From Anaerostipes butyraticus (lineage in GTDB: Bacteria; Bacillota; Clostridia; Lachnospirales; Lachnospiraceae), in the NCBI RefSeq assembly GCF_016586355.1, contig NZ_BLYI01000062.1, forward strand, positions 62,001 to 126,000: a stretch of DNA of 64,000 nt, written 5' to 3'. Below are positions 43,981 to 52,283 of this stretch, one piece after another (the first letter of the stretch is position 1; the number at the start of each line of letters is the position of its first letter). A program made the position numbers and the translations under genes. Under the pieces are notes generated by a model that was given only the letters and a program-made list of their open reading frames with translations, had not been told where the DNA came from and searched no databases.

Positions 43981-44643
43981 TTATTTTTTCCCCTTTCTCT
44001 TTCTGTAATCTTTCTCGATTGCCTCTTTCCATCTGCCATCAACCTGAGCCATAGAAGCTGCTGCCCGCATACAGCTTAAGGTTTCTTCCACTGCCTGATA
44101 ATTTACCGCGATTCCCTGGCTGTCATTTTGAAAAGTAACGGATCGGTCTGCTCGGATTCCCATTCTGCCTGCTTCCGCCACCGCGTCAATATTGGCGCCC
44201 AGAAACAGGAACTCCCATCCGTAGATTTCCTTTTCTTTTTCAATCATGGATTTTACTTCCTTATATCCATATTCCCGGCTGGCATTTTCCATTCCATCTG
44301 TCATGATAACAAAAATCACTTTCTCCGCTCTTTTTTTCTCCGGCAGATGTTTCTGGATATTCGCCATCTTTTGGATTGTCTTTCCCACTGCGTCCAGCAG
44401 CGCCGTGCAGCCTCCTACATAGTAATCCCTTTCCGTCATCGGCAGAATTGTTTTTAACGGAAACCTGTCATGAATCACATTACAGCGGTCATCAAACAAA
44501 ACAGTCGTTACATTTGCCTTGCCTTTCTGCTTTTTCTGTTTCCGGATCATTCCGTTAAACCCTCCGATGGTGTCACTTTCCAGCCCTGCCATAGAGCCGC
44601 TTCTATCTAAAATAAAAACCAATTCTGTTAATCCTTTTTTCAT
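43981..44643 (-). CDS. VWA-domain protein
   Basis: A 220-residue cytoplasmic protein consisting of one von Willebrand A domain with an intact MIDAS motif, D13-x-S15-x-S17 (LDRSGSMAG), Thr in GCTALLDAVG, and Asp in VIMTDGMEN. VWA proteins often work with AAA+ ATPases as adaptors for metal insertion or complex remodelling; a Ycf46-like AAA+ gene is two genes upstream. Tail is basic (YRKRKGKK). One base separates it from the ADP-ribosylglycohydrolase start. Confidence 0.9.
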   Translation of the reverse strand: MKKGLTELVFILDRSGSMAGLESDTIGGFNGMIRKQKKQKGKANVTTVLFDDRCNVIHDRFPLKTILPMTERDYYVGGCTALLDAVGKTIQKMANIQKHLPEKKRAEKVIFVIMTDGMENASREYGYKEVKSMIEKEKEIYGWEFLFLGANIDAVAEAGRMGIRADRSVTFQNDSQGIAVNYQAVEETLSCMRAAASMAQVDGRWKEAIEKDYRKRKGKK

Positions 44644-44720
44644 TCTGCTTACCTTCCTTTCTTTTGATAAGCTTATGATACCGAATTTCTGAATTGGTTT
44701 GGTCGCATGACAGGAGACAT

Positions 44721-45779
44721 TTATTCTCCCAGTGTCGGCTGATGAAATGAAAACAATGCTTCGTTAATCTCAAAAATATCATAATCTTTTTTTTCAATGA
44801 AATAACGAATGATCACATCAAATTTTGAACAGTTGGAAAATGCGTATCCTGCTTTCATCAGCAGATCATTGGTTTCCTCCAGAGACAGTTCCAGCGCAAC
44901 CGCAAATGCGATCACTGTCTTTTTATTTGGCGTATAATCCGGATGATTCCGAATCTTTGAAAAATGTCTCCGGTCAATATTTGCCTTCTTGTATACATAA
45001 GAATCCTTCAAGCCTCTCTCATCGATCATCCGCAGCAGTGCCTGAGAAAAGGTTTCTTCTTTTTTTCTCAGCAGCTGTTCCAGAAAATTCATCTGAACTT
45101 CCTGATCTGCTCTCTGTTCAATGCGCTGTGCGGCTCTTTGCGGACGCGGCATGGATGCCGTAACCGGTATATTATCCAGTTTCATCCGAAATTCTTCTTT
45201 TGCCGTTTCCGGGTAATCTTCATCTCCCGGAATCCTTTCATCATTTTCTTCTACATAGTGATCGTCTATGTAAGCTTCTATGGATTCTGACAATTTCCTG
45301 CTGATAGCAAAAGAATCCTGATCATAAAGAACCAGATATATTGTCATTTCATGATCCATAAGAAACTCACTGATGGCTCTTACCGCAGTTCTCATGGCAA
45401 TCTCTTTTGGGAAACCGTAATTTCCTGCGGAAAGCAGCGGAAACGCTATGGAATCCAGACGGTAGTCTTCTGCCAGACGCAGGGTTTCCATATAAGTATG
45501 ATAGAGAATTTCTTCCTCTCCTCTTTCCCCATTGATCCATACCGGTCCCACAGCGTGAAAAATATACTGCGCAGTCAGACGAAAGGCAGGAGTTGCCGCT
45601 GCCTTTCCCAGTTCACATCTTCCAATCTTACGGCAGGCTTTGTCCAGCTTTTCTTCCCCTGCTGCCAGATAGATGGCCCGGCTGGTTCCGCTTCCCTCCA
45701 GCAGTTCCTCGTTGGCCGGATTTACAATCGCATCGGCTCTGACTTTTGTAATATCATTTCTGATCATGAAAAATGGCAT
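44721..45779 (-). CDS. Macrodomain protein with C-terminal HTH-like domain
   Basis: A 352-residue protein. Residues 1 to about 175 form a macrodomain (NPANEELLEGSG near 20-31, GPVWINGERGEEE, SAGNYGFPKEIA), the fold that binds or hydrolyses ADP-ribose, O-acetyl-ADP-ribose or ADP-ribose 1''-phosphate. An acidic linker follows (to about 225). The last 125 residues (VYKKANIDRRHFSKIRNHP, KKTVIAFAVALELSLEETNDLLMKAGY) look like an XRE-type helix-turn-helix, a fusion common in Lachnospiraceae. It could couple ADP-ribose sensing to DNA or RNA binding. Ribosome site GGAAA; 37 bases after the DUF1257-like gene. Confidence 0.88.
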   Translation of the reverse strand: MPFFMIRNDITKVRADAIVNPANEELLEGSGTSRAIYLAAGEEKLDKACRKIGRCELGKAAATPAFRLTAQYIFHAVGPVWINGERGEEEILYHTYMETLRLAEDYRLDSIAFPLLSAGNYGFPKEIAMRTAVRAISEFLMDHEMTIYLVLYDQDSFAISRKLSESIEAYIDDHYVEENDERIPGDEDYPETAKEEFRMKLDNIPVTASMPRPQRAAQRIEQRADQEVQMNFLEQLLRKKEETFSQALLRMIDERGLKDSYVYKKANIDRRHFSKIRNHPDYTPNKKTVIAFAVALELSLEETNDLLMKAGYAFSNCSKFDVIIRYFIEKKDYDIFEINEALFSFHQPTLGE

Positions 45780-45816
45780 GTCTGATTTCCTTTCTTATAT
45801 TTCTCTTTTGACCGGG

Positions 45817-46287
45817 TTACACATTAAGGACGATCTTAATGGTATTATCCTCTAATACCTCTTCGGAATGAACTTCCATCCCTTCTGACGAAAGATGCTC
45901 TTTTAATCTCTGATACGTAAACTCCTGAACATTAAATCCATACTCTTCCTCCAGGGAAATCAATTCCTGCACCAGCTCTTCCGACTCCGGCTGACCGCCT
46001 AAATCCACTTCATAGACTCCCTGGAAATTCTTGCTGTATACCAGCTCTTTCTCTTCCGCGGAAGCCCGGATGGCTCCGTCTTCCTCCAGAATCACTTCCA
46101 TTCCATGTTCCTCTAATGTTTTGATCAGCAGACCTTCATCTGTAAAATTCGTTTCAATCCTGCTGGCAGTCTCTCTTCCCAGCATTTTCTCCTGCTGGCG
46201 GAATTTCAGAAATGTTCGAATACTGCTTATGCTGCATGTGCCGGTTACCGCGACAGACAATGCAACCATCGTTAATGTCATTGACAT
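45817..46287 (-). CDS. DUF1257/Ycf35-like protein with N-terminal anchor
   Basis: A 156-residue protein. A short hydrophobic N-terminus (LTMVALSVAVTGTC) is followed by a domain with the order seen in DUF1257 (Ycf35): IETNFTDEGLLIKTLEEHGMEV, a central beta part, and a C-terminal helix and strand ending NTIKIVLNV. The assignment is my reading of the pattern, supported by the neighbours: Ycf46-like AAA+ 9 bases upstream and DUF2997 in the same operon, a set that recurs in cyanobacteria and other bacteria. Function unknown; probably a substrate adaptor or target of the ATPase. Confidence 0.6.
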   Translation of the reverse strand: MSMTLTMVALSVAVTGTCSISSIRTFLKFRQQEKMLGRETASRIETNFTDEGLLIKTLEEHGMEVILEEDGAIRASAEEKELVYSKNFQGVYEVDLGGQPESEELVQELISLEEEYGFNVQEFTYQRLKEHLSSEGMEVHSEEVLEDNTIKIVLNV

Positions 46288-46296
46288 AATTTCCTC

Positions 46297-47949
46297 CTAA
46301 AAATCAAGCAGCCGTCCTCCCCGGCTTGTATTAATATCTCCTTCTTTATCTTCTTTACGCGCCTGCTCACTGACCTGATACTGCTTCAGATCTTCTTTGG
46401 CAGTGGCGGCTACGGCTCTGATATTGGCCCATTCTCTCAGCTCTTTGATCTGCTCCTTCTGCGTTACGGACAGAGGAATCGTCATGGCCACTGCCTGCTC
46501 AATATCTTCCGGCAAAACCTTTCGCTTCTCAAAAAAGGCTTCATACAGCGCATTGTAAATTACCTGTTCAATCTCCGCTCCCACAAATCCCTCACTGATC
46601 CGTGCCAGATGTTCCAGAAGTTCTTCTGTTATAACAAAGTTTTCCCCTGCTCTGCAGGAACAGATTTTCTTCCGGATATGCAGTTCAAAAATCTTCTTTC
46701 TCTCAGAAAAAGTCGGCAGATCCACAAAAAAGATCTCATCAAAGCGGCCTTTTCTTAATAATTCCGGCGGCAGGGTCCTGATATTGTTTGCTGTGGCAAT
46801 GACAAAAACCGGAGATTCCTTCTCCTGCATCCAGGTTAAAAAGGAGGCGAAAACTCTTGCGGAAGTTCCGCCGTCCCCGGTGGCTTCCCCGCCGGAGGCA
46901 AATCCTTTCTCAATCTCATCAATCCATAAAATCGACGGCGCCACCGCTTCTGCCGTGGCGATGGCTTTTCTCATATTTTCCTCTGAACTTCCCACCACGC
47001 CGCTGAAAATTCTTCCCATATCCATCTTTAACAAAGGGAGTTCCCAGATTGCGCTCATGGCTTTAGCGGTAAGACTTTTTCCGCAGCCGGGCACACCTGT
47101 GATCAGCACTCCTTTTGGCGCCGGCAGATGATAAAACGCTGCTCTTTCACTCCATGAATCTTTCCTTTTTAACAGCCACTTTTTCAGATTTTCCAGTCCT
47201 CCAATATCTTCCAGACTTAAATCTGATTTGATAAATTCCAGAATTCCTGTCTTCCGTATGACCTGATTCTTTTCTTCCATCACCGTCTGAAATGCTTTCC
47301 GGTTTAACCCTTTCAGCTCCACCATAGCCTTGGAAAAAGCGTTCTCCGCTTCCTGAAGGGTCAGGCCCAAAGCTGCCTTCGCCAGACTTCTTCTCTCACT
47401 TTCGTCTAAATCCACCTGGATAACATCCGCATTTGTTTCAATCAGATCATCCATGACAGAGTGTATCTGATCTGCCGTCGGAAGAGGAAATTCCAGGACT
47501 GTGATTTCCTTCTGCATATCTTCCGGCAGAACTAAAACCGGAGATAAGAACACGATGGTTTTCATATAAGTTCCTGTTGACCGGCTGTTGGACAGATAAT
47601 CTCTCAGCCTGCGGATCAGGGCATAATCCGGCGCCCGGTTCCCGGTTCCGAAAAACACATGAAAATCCTTTAATACAAGAATCATATTTTCTTCTGTTTT
47701 CTCTGCAAAATCAATGGCCGCGGAGGGATGGACCGTTTCATTCTTTTTTCCTGCTTCTCCCTTTTTCCGGATACCGGTCGTCTGACTCCAGACATATACT
47801 TCCCGTCCACTTTGAAAAAATTCTGTATTTTCTGCCACGTCATAAATCATCTGCAGCGCACGGTCTTCTTCCCAGGTAGGGATATACACAAATGGGAACC
47901 TTGCCTTTACCAGATTGGCAAACTGTGCGTCAATCCCATGATATTTCAT
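46297..47949 (-). CDS. Ycf46-like AAA+ ATPase
   Basis: About 550 residues. The N-terminal 260 have the Ycf46 style (ANLVKARFPFVYIPTWEEDRAL, MILVLKDFHVFF, KTIVFLSPVLVLPEDMQKEI, a degenerate ATPase-like region). The AAA+ core has Walker A GVPGCGKS near 288, Walker B ILWIDEIE near 341 and an arginine finger region RKGRFDE near 403. I start at ATG 47949 (GGAGG ten bases upstream) rather than 47973. The start overlaps the radical SAM gene by 20 bases. The C-terminus ends in GGRLLDF, nearly the same as the end of the HhH membrane protein two genes upstream (TGRVLDI). Presumably a remodelling ATPase of the operon's complex. Confidence 0.88.
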   Translation of the reverse strand: MKYHGIDAQFANLVKARFPFVYIPTWEEDRALQMIYDVAENTEFFQSGREVYVWSQTTGIRKKGEAGKKNETVHPSAAIDFAEKTEENMILVLKDFHVFFGTGNRAPDYALIRRLRDYLSNSRSTGTYMKTIVFLSPVLVLPEDMQKEITVLEFPLPTADQIHSVMDDLIETNADVIQVDLDESERRSLAKAALGLTLQEAENAFSKAMVELKGLNRKAFQTVMEEKNQVIRKTGILEFIKSDLSLEDIGGLENLKKWLLKRKDSWSERAAFYHLPAPKGVLITGVPGCGKSLTAKAMSAIWELPLLKMDMGRIFSGVVGSSEENMRKAIATAEAVAPSILWIDEIEKGFASGGEATGDGGTSARVFASFLTWMQEKESPVFVIATANNIRTLPPELLRKGRFDEIFFVDLPTFSERKKIFELHIRKKICSCRAGENFVITEELLEHLARISEGFVGAEIEQVIYNALYEAFFEKRKVLPEDIEQAVAMTIPLSVTQKEQIKELREWANIRAVAATAKEDLKQYQVSEQARKEDKEGDINTSRGGRLLDF

Positions 47950-48559
47950 TGCTGCTGTGCCTCCTTTTTTCATAATCTCTCAATCCTGCCAAATCTCCCA
48001 TTCCGTTGATCCATATTCTGCCGTCTTGATCAATTCGGATTTCAAAAGAATTCTTCCAGGACATGATGTCTTCCTTTTTGTACCGGTCTGTCAGAAAGTG
48101 AAATCTCTGATTGGAAGATCCCACAAGCGGCCGGTCAAAACTTTTCTTTTCTTCCTCAAAAGGACCATCAATCAGAAGATCCGTTCTTTTCAATAATTTT
48201 CTTTCTGCCGGTCCTTTTTTCCTCAGTTCTTCCAGCCGGTATCCGGTAAATGTCAGAACGCTCAATCCATGCTTTTTCGCTTCTTTTGCCAGCTGTGCCG
48301 CTTCCTGCGCCTGATCAAAGGGCTCCCCTCCTAACAGAGTAAGCCCTTCCAGGTCTTTCCTCTTTCCCGCTGCACTCTGAATGGCCCGGCGCAGATCTTC
48401 TTTTATGTCTTCTATCTCTATCCACCGGCCTTTTTCCGAATCCCAGGTGTCCTTTGCAAAGCATCCGGGACAATGATGGCTGCATCCCTGCACCCAGACA
48501 CAATAGCGCAGTCCCGGGCCTTCCGCGGCTGTCTCCCTTAAAATTCTGTGAACCCTCAT
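47930..48559 (-). CDS. NrdG/PflA-like radical SAM enzyme
   Basis: A 209-residue radical SAM protein with the cluster motif C26-x3-C30-x2-C33 (GCSHHCPGC) and LLGGEPFDQ as the SAM-binding GGEP motif. It is of the short activase class (NrdG-like), but no ribonucleotide reductase or glycyl radical enzyme gene is near. It lies between the HhH membrane protein (2 bases upstream) and the AAA+ gene (overlap). No ribosome site is visible, so translation is probably coupled. A dedicated protein substrate in the operon is a reasonable guess; both flanking products share a C-terminal tail. Confidence 0.88.
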   Translation of the reverse strand: MRVHRILRETAAEGPGLRYCVWVQGCSHHCPGCFAKDTWDSEKGRWIEIEDIKEDLRRAIQSAAGKRKDLEGLTLLGGEPFDQAQEAAQLAKEAKKHGLSVLTFTGYRLEELRKKGPAERKLLKRTDLLIDGPFEEEKKSFDRPLVGSSNQRFHFLTDRYKKEDIMSWKNSFEIRIDQDGRIWINGMGDLAGLRDYEKRRHSSNEISWD

Positions 48560-48561
48560 GA

Positions 48562-49722
48562 TCAGATATCAAGCACACGTCCGGTGTGCTTCCTCCTGTC
48601 ATCTTTTGGTACAGGAACGGCTTCTGCCATTTTTAAAATCTGAACCGCCATATGAGGTTTAACACCCAGAAGATCGATCAGCTCTTCCACTGATTGAAAT
48701 GCTTCTTTTTCTTCTCTGTACCCAATGGCCTTTTTTGCTAAAATGGCATTAATTCCAGGAAGCTTTGCCAGTTCCTCCTCTCCGCATCGGTTGATATCAA
48801 TCTTTTTTACCGAACGGTCAGGTTTCACATCCACTGCCCGGCCGGAAAGCGGCTTCTGTACTTCTTTGCCGGCCGGTGCTTTTGATACCGGCACTGTTTC
48901 TTCCGGCACAGATTCTGAATGCTTCTTCTCTGCTTTACGGCGGTTCTTTTCTCGATGACGCTCCATCACCCTGGCTTTCATAACTTCTTCCTCTCCTGGC
49001 CGGATTTTTTCATAAGCCTCCAGATACAAAAGATATTCTTTCCGCTTTGAGAAGCTGTGAATAATGCTTGCAAACCAGATCAGGTATACAATCCTTCTCA
49101 TTTCCGGCAGAACTGTCATCATAAAACTGTCCGAAAACCATCCCTGCCTGTCATGAGCATAAGGAATCACGATCATGCACAAAAGAAAACCGCACAGCAT
49201 AAGAAGATACGCTGCCATCCATTTCATATATTTCTTCACATGCGCTTTTTTTACGGCACAGCCAAAGCCTGCCCAGGCAAACATCGGCAGAGACAGCCAC
49301 GGCCATTTTACTTTTCTCAGACTGCCATCTGATAAGTCAGTGACCAACGTCTCTTTTGTATTTGTTTCTTTCCGGATTCTTTCCCGGAGCGCTTTGTCTC
49401 TCTGGCTGACATCTGTTCCATACATTTCAAATGTCATCCAGTATTCCTTTCTGAATTTCAGCGCGGAAATTATCCCTGCTCCCCACTGTAATATGAAAAT
49501 CAGAATCTGGAGCATCATAAAATTAACTCTGATTGTATTGACCACATTAAACAGCTCAAATATAAGGTTTGCCAGGTTAAAAGGGCCTGCAAGAAAAAAC
49601 AGCAGGAAATACCCTTTCCACTGTTTCGTATCCTGATACATTCTCCAATAAGTCACACAGCTCAGGCCAAAAAAAGCAAAACCTGTTTTGGGAATGTATT
49701 TCACTTTTTCATTCTTTCCCAT
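48562..49722 (-). CDS. Membrane protein with C-terminal helix-hairpin-helix
   Basis: A 386-residue protein. The N-terminal 230 residues hold about six membrane helices in a loose 2+1+2 layout. A Lys/Arg/Glu-rich stretch follows, then a ComEA-type helix-hairpin-helix pair (DINRCGEEELAKLPGI and AFQSVEELIDLLGVKPH, about 315-370). The end is TGRVLDI. HhH elements usually bind nucleic acid but in such proteins may bind protein partners. Ribosome site GAGGAG. Second gene of the operon, 20 bases after DUF2997. The membrane part would anchor the AAA+ complex at the membrane. Confidence 0.8.
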   Translation of the reverse strand: MGKNEKVKYIPKTGFAFFGLSCVTYWRMYQDTKQWKGYFLLFFLAGPFNLANLIFELFNVVNTIRVNFMMLQILIFILQWGAGIISALKFRKEYWMTFEMYGTDVSQRDKALRERIRKETNTKETLVTDLSDGSLRKVKWPWLSLPMFAWAGFGCAVKKAHVKKYMKWMAAYLLMLCGFLLCMIVIPYAHDRQGWFSDSFMMTVLPEMRRIVYLIWFASIIHSFSKRKEYLLYLEAYEKIRPGEEEVMKARVMERHREKNRRKAEKKHSESVPEETVPVSKAPAGKEVQKPLSGRAVDVKPDRSVKKIDINRCGEEELAKLPGINAILAKKAIGYREEKEAFQSVEELIDLLGVKPHMAVQILKMAEAVPVPKDDRRKHTGRVLDI

Positions 49723-49742
49723 AATGTTCCACTCCTCTTTTT

Positions 49743-49952
49743 TTATCGTTTTATTTTCATTTCCGTTTCCTGAATCTGCGTCAATTCTTCTTCTGTCTCA
49801 TAATATTCTGACGTATAATCAGAATCCACTGTCTGCGCATGCAGCATTTTTTCCAGTAATTCTACATATTTCAGGCAGCCTTTTCCTTTGATGCCGAACG
49901 TCTCAGCATCAATCTTTCCATCCGGATGGATACAAATTTCAATCTGTTTCAT
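49743..49952 (-). CDS. DUF2997 small protein, first gene of the operon
   Basis: A 69-residue protein: MKQIEICIHPDGKIDAETFG, then KGKGCLKYVELLEKML and an acidic tail with SEYYETEE. The order of a beta hairpin with PDG, the GKGC motif with one conserved Cys, and the tail is that of DUF2997, a family found next to DUF1257 and Ycf46-like genes. A small ubiquitin-like or modifier-like role can be imagined, given the conserved Cys, but nothing proves it. Ribosome site GGAAAAGGA. Confidence 0.8.
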   Translation of the reverse strand: MKQIEICIHPDGKIDAETFGIKGKGCLKYVELLEKMLHAQTVDSDYTSEYYETEEELTQIQETEMKIKR

Positions 49953-49985
49953 TCCTTTTCCTTTCCTCCCATTAAACTCCTTACC

Positions 49986-50014
49986 ATTATATCATCCCTA
50001 AGTAAAATTAAAAA
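49986..50014 (-). promoter_or_regulatory. Possible promoter of the DUF2997-AAA+-macrodomain operon
   Basis: Minus strand -10 TATAAT (49986-49991). The -35 position holds only TTTTTA (50009-50014), which is the U-tract of the bioB terminator. Weak -35, so an activator or low basal activity is likely. Confidence 0.45.
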
Positions 50015-50040
50015 GAAGAGCATAGAAAATATGCCCTTCT
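50014..50040 (-). terminator. Terminator of bioB
   Basis: Stem AGAAGAGCATA with TATGCCCTTCT (one mismatch), 5-base loop, then TTTTTAATTTT on the minus strand, 16 bases after the bioB stop. Confidence 0.85.
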
Positions 50041-50055
50041 AACCTTCTCTGCATC

Positions 50056-51021
50056 TTATAGTGAAACTTTGTATCCCAGCGACCGGATCATTTCCATATC
50101 GCTTTCTACCGTAATTCCGGCTGTTGTCAGCATATCCCCGGAGATTGCCGCGTTTACCCCGCTCTGAAAACACTGCTTTCCTTTATCCTCCATCAGACCT
50201 CTTCCTCCTGCCAGACGGATAAATCCATCCGGAATCAAAAATCGAAAAACTGCAGTGCATCGAAGAATTTCTTCCCCGGACAGCACCGGATTCTTCTCAT
50301 AAGGCGTTCCTGGTATAGGATTCAGCACATTCACCGGTATCGATCTGACTCCCAGATTTCTCACTGTCAGTACCATGTCAATCCGGTCTTCCATTGACTC
50401 TCCCAGACCAAGAATTCCCCCGGAACAGACAGAAAGTCCGGCCCTCTCTGCCGCCTGTATCGCGGCAGTCTTCTCCTCATAAGTATGCGTTGTGCACACC
50501 TGCGGAAAATATCTCTCGGACGATTCCAGATTGCAGTGCACCCTGTCAGCTCCCGCTTCTTTTAATCTGCGAAACTGTTCCTCCCTAAGCAGTCCCGGCG
50601 AAACACAGATCCGGATATCTGTTTCTTCTTTTATCCTGCGTATGCTGTCACAAAGCTGCTCCACCTCCCGGTCCGACAGACATCTTCCTGACGTGACAAT
50701 AGAATATCTGAGAACGCCTCTGTCCGCATTGTACTTTGCTTCTTTCAGAAGTTCTTCCGTTCCAAGCAGCGGATATGTATCTTTCAGCCCTGTATGATAT
50801 CTGGAACTCTGAGCGCAGAATTTGCAGTCTTCTGAACATTTTCCGGACTTCCCATTGATGATCGTACAAATATCAAAGGTATCCCCGCAATACCGCCTGC
50901 GGATCTCATCTGCCGCCTCTGTCAGTTCCTCCAATGGCGCTGCCGCCAGCTGCAGAGCTTCTTCTTTCCCGATCCACTCTCCAGACATTACTTTTTCCTT
51001 TAACTGCCGCACAATACTCAT
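50056..51021 (-). CDS. bioB: Biotin synthase BioB
   Basis: A 321-residue radical SAM enzyme that inserts sulfur into dethiobiotin. The 4Fe-4S motif is C62-x3-C66-x2-C69 (KCSEDCKFC), and the 2Fe-2S ligands and Arg are consistent with the family (YHTGLKDTYPL, VHCNLESS, LNPIPGTPY). No bioA, bioD, bioF or bioW is in the window, so this is a lone gene. A BirA-type operator is at 51087-51115 and a terminator follows. Confidence 0.96.
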   Translation of the reverse strand: MSIVRQLKEKVMSGEWIGKEEALQLAAAPLEELTEAADEIRRRYCGDTFDICTIINGKSGKCSEDCKFCAQSSRYHTGLKDTYPLLGTEELLKEAKYNADRGVLRYSIVTSGRCLSDREVEQLCDSIRRIKEETDIRICVSPGLLREEQFRRLKEAGADRVHCNLESSERYFPQVCTTHTYEEKTAAIQAAERAGLSVCSGGILGLGESMEDRIDMVLTVRNLGVRSIPVNVLNPIPGTPYEKNPVLSGEEILRCTAVFRFLIPDGFIRLAGGRGLMEDKGKQCFQSGVNAAISGDMLTTAGITVESDMEMIRSLGYKVSL

Positions 51022-51086
51022 TATGATTCCCTTCTTTCACTTCCAGTGTCTGATTTCCCATTGATTATAAGCAGTTCGGGCACTAT

Positions 51087-51115
51087 TGTCAACTCATTTT
51101 AATCAATAGTTAACA
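51087..51115. promoter_or_regulatory. BirA-type operator before bioB
   Basis: Inverted repeat TGTCAACT-N13-AGTTAACA (one mismatch between the arms), which fits the Firmicute BirA site with GTTAAC half-sites and a 13-16 base centre. It is about 65 bases before the bioB start, so bioB should be repressed by BirA-biotinyl-AMP. Confidence 0.75.
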
Positions 51116-51141
51116 TTCTGTGCTGAAGCAAAGCGGAATTT

Positions 51142-52011
51142 TCATATTTTGTACTTTTGAAACAACTGCTCCATATAATCTCCGTCTTCTGTTGCTTTCA
51201 GCAGAAGATCCTGCTGGTTCTGCCGGAGCAGAATACCAGACAGCTTTGCAAAACGTGCGATTCCTTCTTTTCTTCCATCTTCCTGTCCTTTTTTCCTCAT
51301 ATCTTCCAGTTCATCTGCCATCAGTTCCTCTAATGCCTGACACATCTTCTTCACCTCCAAAAACCGTTCCCGGTTTACCCGGACAATCATATCCATAACC
51401 GAACGATATTTTTTATCTCGTTTATGCTTCTCATATTCCTTTAATAAAGATTCTGCTTCTTCCCGTCCTGACATCTCTACTGATAAACTATGAAGCCACA
51501 GATTTTTCTCACCTGATAGTTGATGCAGCAGGACCATCTGTATGGGAATCTTATCTCCCATAACATAATAAATTCCCTTCTCCTTCTTTCTGACAAAATA
51601 GCCTCTGCTGCTTTCCAGATGCTGAATCAGTTTTCTTGGATATCTGCTGCACGCGATTGTAATTGTAATCTCATCAATCGAAACAGCGTCCGCCTCTTTC
51701 TGATCTGCTTTATACAAACATGCATATGCGTAAACCTTATAGAAATCATCAATCCCCATATAATCTGACGGGCTTTTATACTCGATGATATTATATCGGC
51801 GGAAAATCTCTCCTATATTCGAAGAAATCCTCTCATTTGTTTTCTTGATCACAAGAACATCAATCGCTCTGGGCTTAGTTCCCAGCTGATGCTCATTCTC
51901 AAACATCAAATGCTCCGACTCTTCTTCTAATTCAATCTGCAGCCCTGCATAAAAAGCAGGGTGCCACTGAAAAACATGATTTTCTTCCCGCTGTTCTTTT
52001 CTCAATAACAT
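51142..52011 (-). CDS. PD-(D/E)XK nuclease-fold protein
   Basis: About 289 residues. AIDVLVIKK followed by IIEYKSPSDYMGIDDFYKV gives the D...ExK catalytic core of a PD-(D/E)XK nuclease, like the Rpn/transposase-associated group common as multi-copy genes in Lachnospiraceae. The C-terminal third is a charged helical region (EELMADELEDMRKKGQEDG). I start at ATG 52011 behind AAGGAGG; a TTG frame to 52062 has no ribosome site. Promoter at 52189-52217. It is a single gene, not part of bioB. Role uncertain: DNA mobility or defence. Confidence 0.72.
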   Translation of the reverse strand: MLLRKEQREENHVFQWHPAFYAGLQIELEEESEHLMFENEHQLGTKPRAIDVLVIKKTNERISSNIGEIFRRYNIIEYKSPSDYMGIDDFYKVYAYACLYKADQKEADAVSIDEITITIACSRYPRKLIQHLESSRGYFVRKKEKGIYYVMGDKIPIQMVLLHQLSGEKNLWLHSLSVEMSGREEAESLLKEYEKHKRDKKYRSVMDMIVRVNRERFLEVKKMCQALEELMADELEDMRKKGQEDGRKEGIARFAKLSGILLRQNQQDLLLKATEDGDYMEQLFQKYKI

Positions 52012-52095
52012 TCCCCTCCTTAACACTTCGGAGTTTCTTCTTCTCAGAAACTCCTGCCTCAATCATGGAATAAAAAGCACGAATTTCCTGAAAAG

Positions 52096-52112
52096 ATCGT
52101 ATCTGATACGAT
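52096..52112. promoter_or_regulatory. 8-base perfect palindrome in the leader of the nuclease gene
   Basis: ATCGTATC-T-GATACGAT, symmetric around base 52104, between the promoter at 52189 and the start at 52011. Too short a loop for a hairpin, so a protein-binding site is the better reading. Confidence 0.45.
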
Positions 52113-52188
52113 TATGAAATGATATGAGACCTCAAATAGATTCACCTTTATATTGATGATTTTAGAAATTATATTATGCTTTTGATTT

Positions 52189-52217
52189 ATTATAACAAAT
52201 CTTTATCTATTTGTAAA
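52189..52217 (-). promoter_or_regulatory. Promoter of the PD-(D/E)XK gene
   Basis: Minus strand: -35 TTTACA (52212-52217), 17 bases, -10 TATAAT (52189-52194). Confidence 0.75.
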
Positions 52218-52283
52218 TATAAATAGTAAAAATATGGAAATATTAATTTTAGTAATTTACATTTTCCTCTCTCTGACGAACCT

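Noticed and set aside
43275-44054. Open frame of 259 codons on the plus strand
   Set aside because: Antisense of the ADP-ribosylglycohydrolase gene; no recognisable protein and no ribosome site.
47930-48559. Radical SAM gene as a true nrdG
   Set aside because: No nrdD or other glycyl radical enzyme is near and the gene is locked within the AAA+ operon; only the activase class can be stated.
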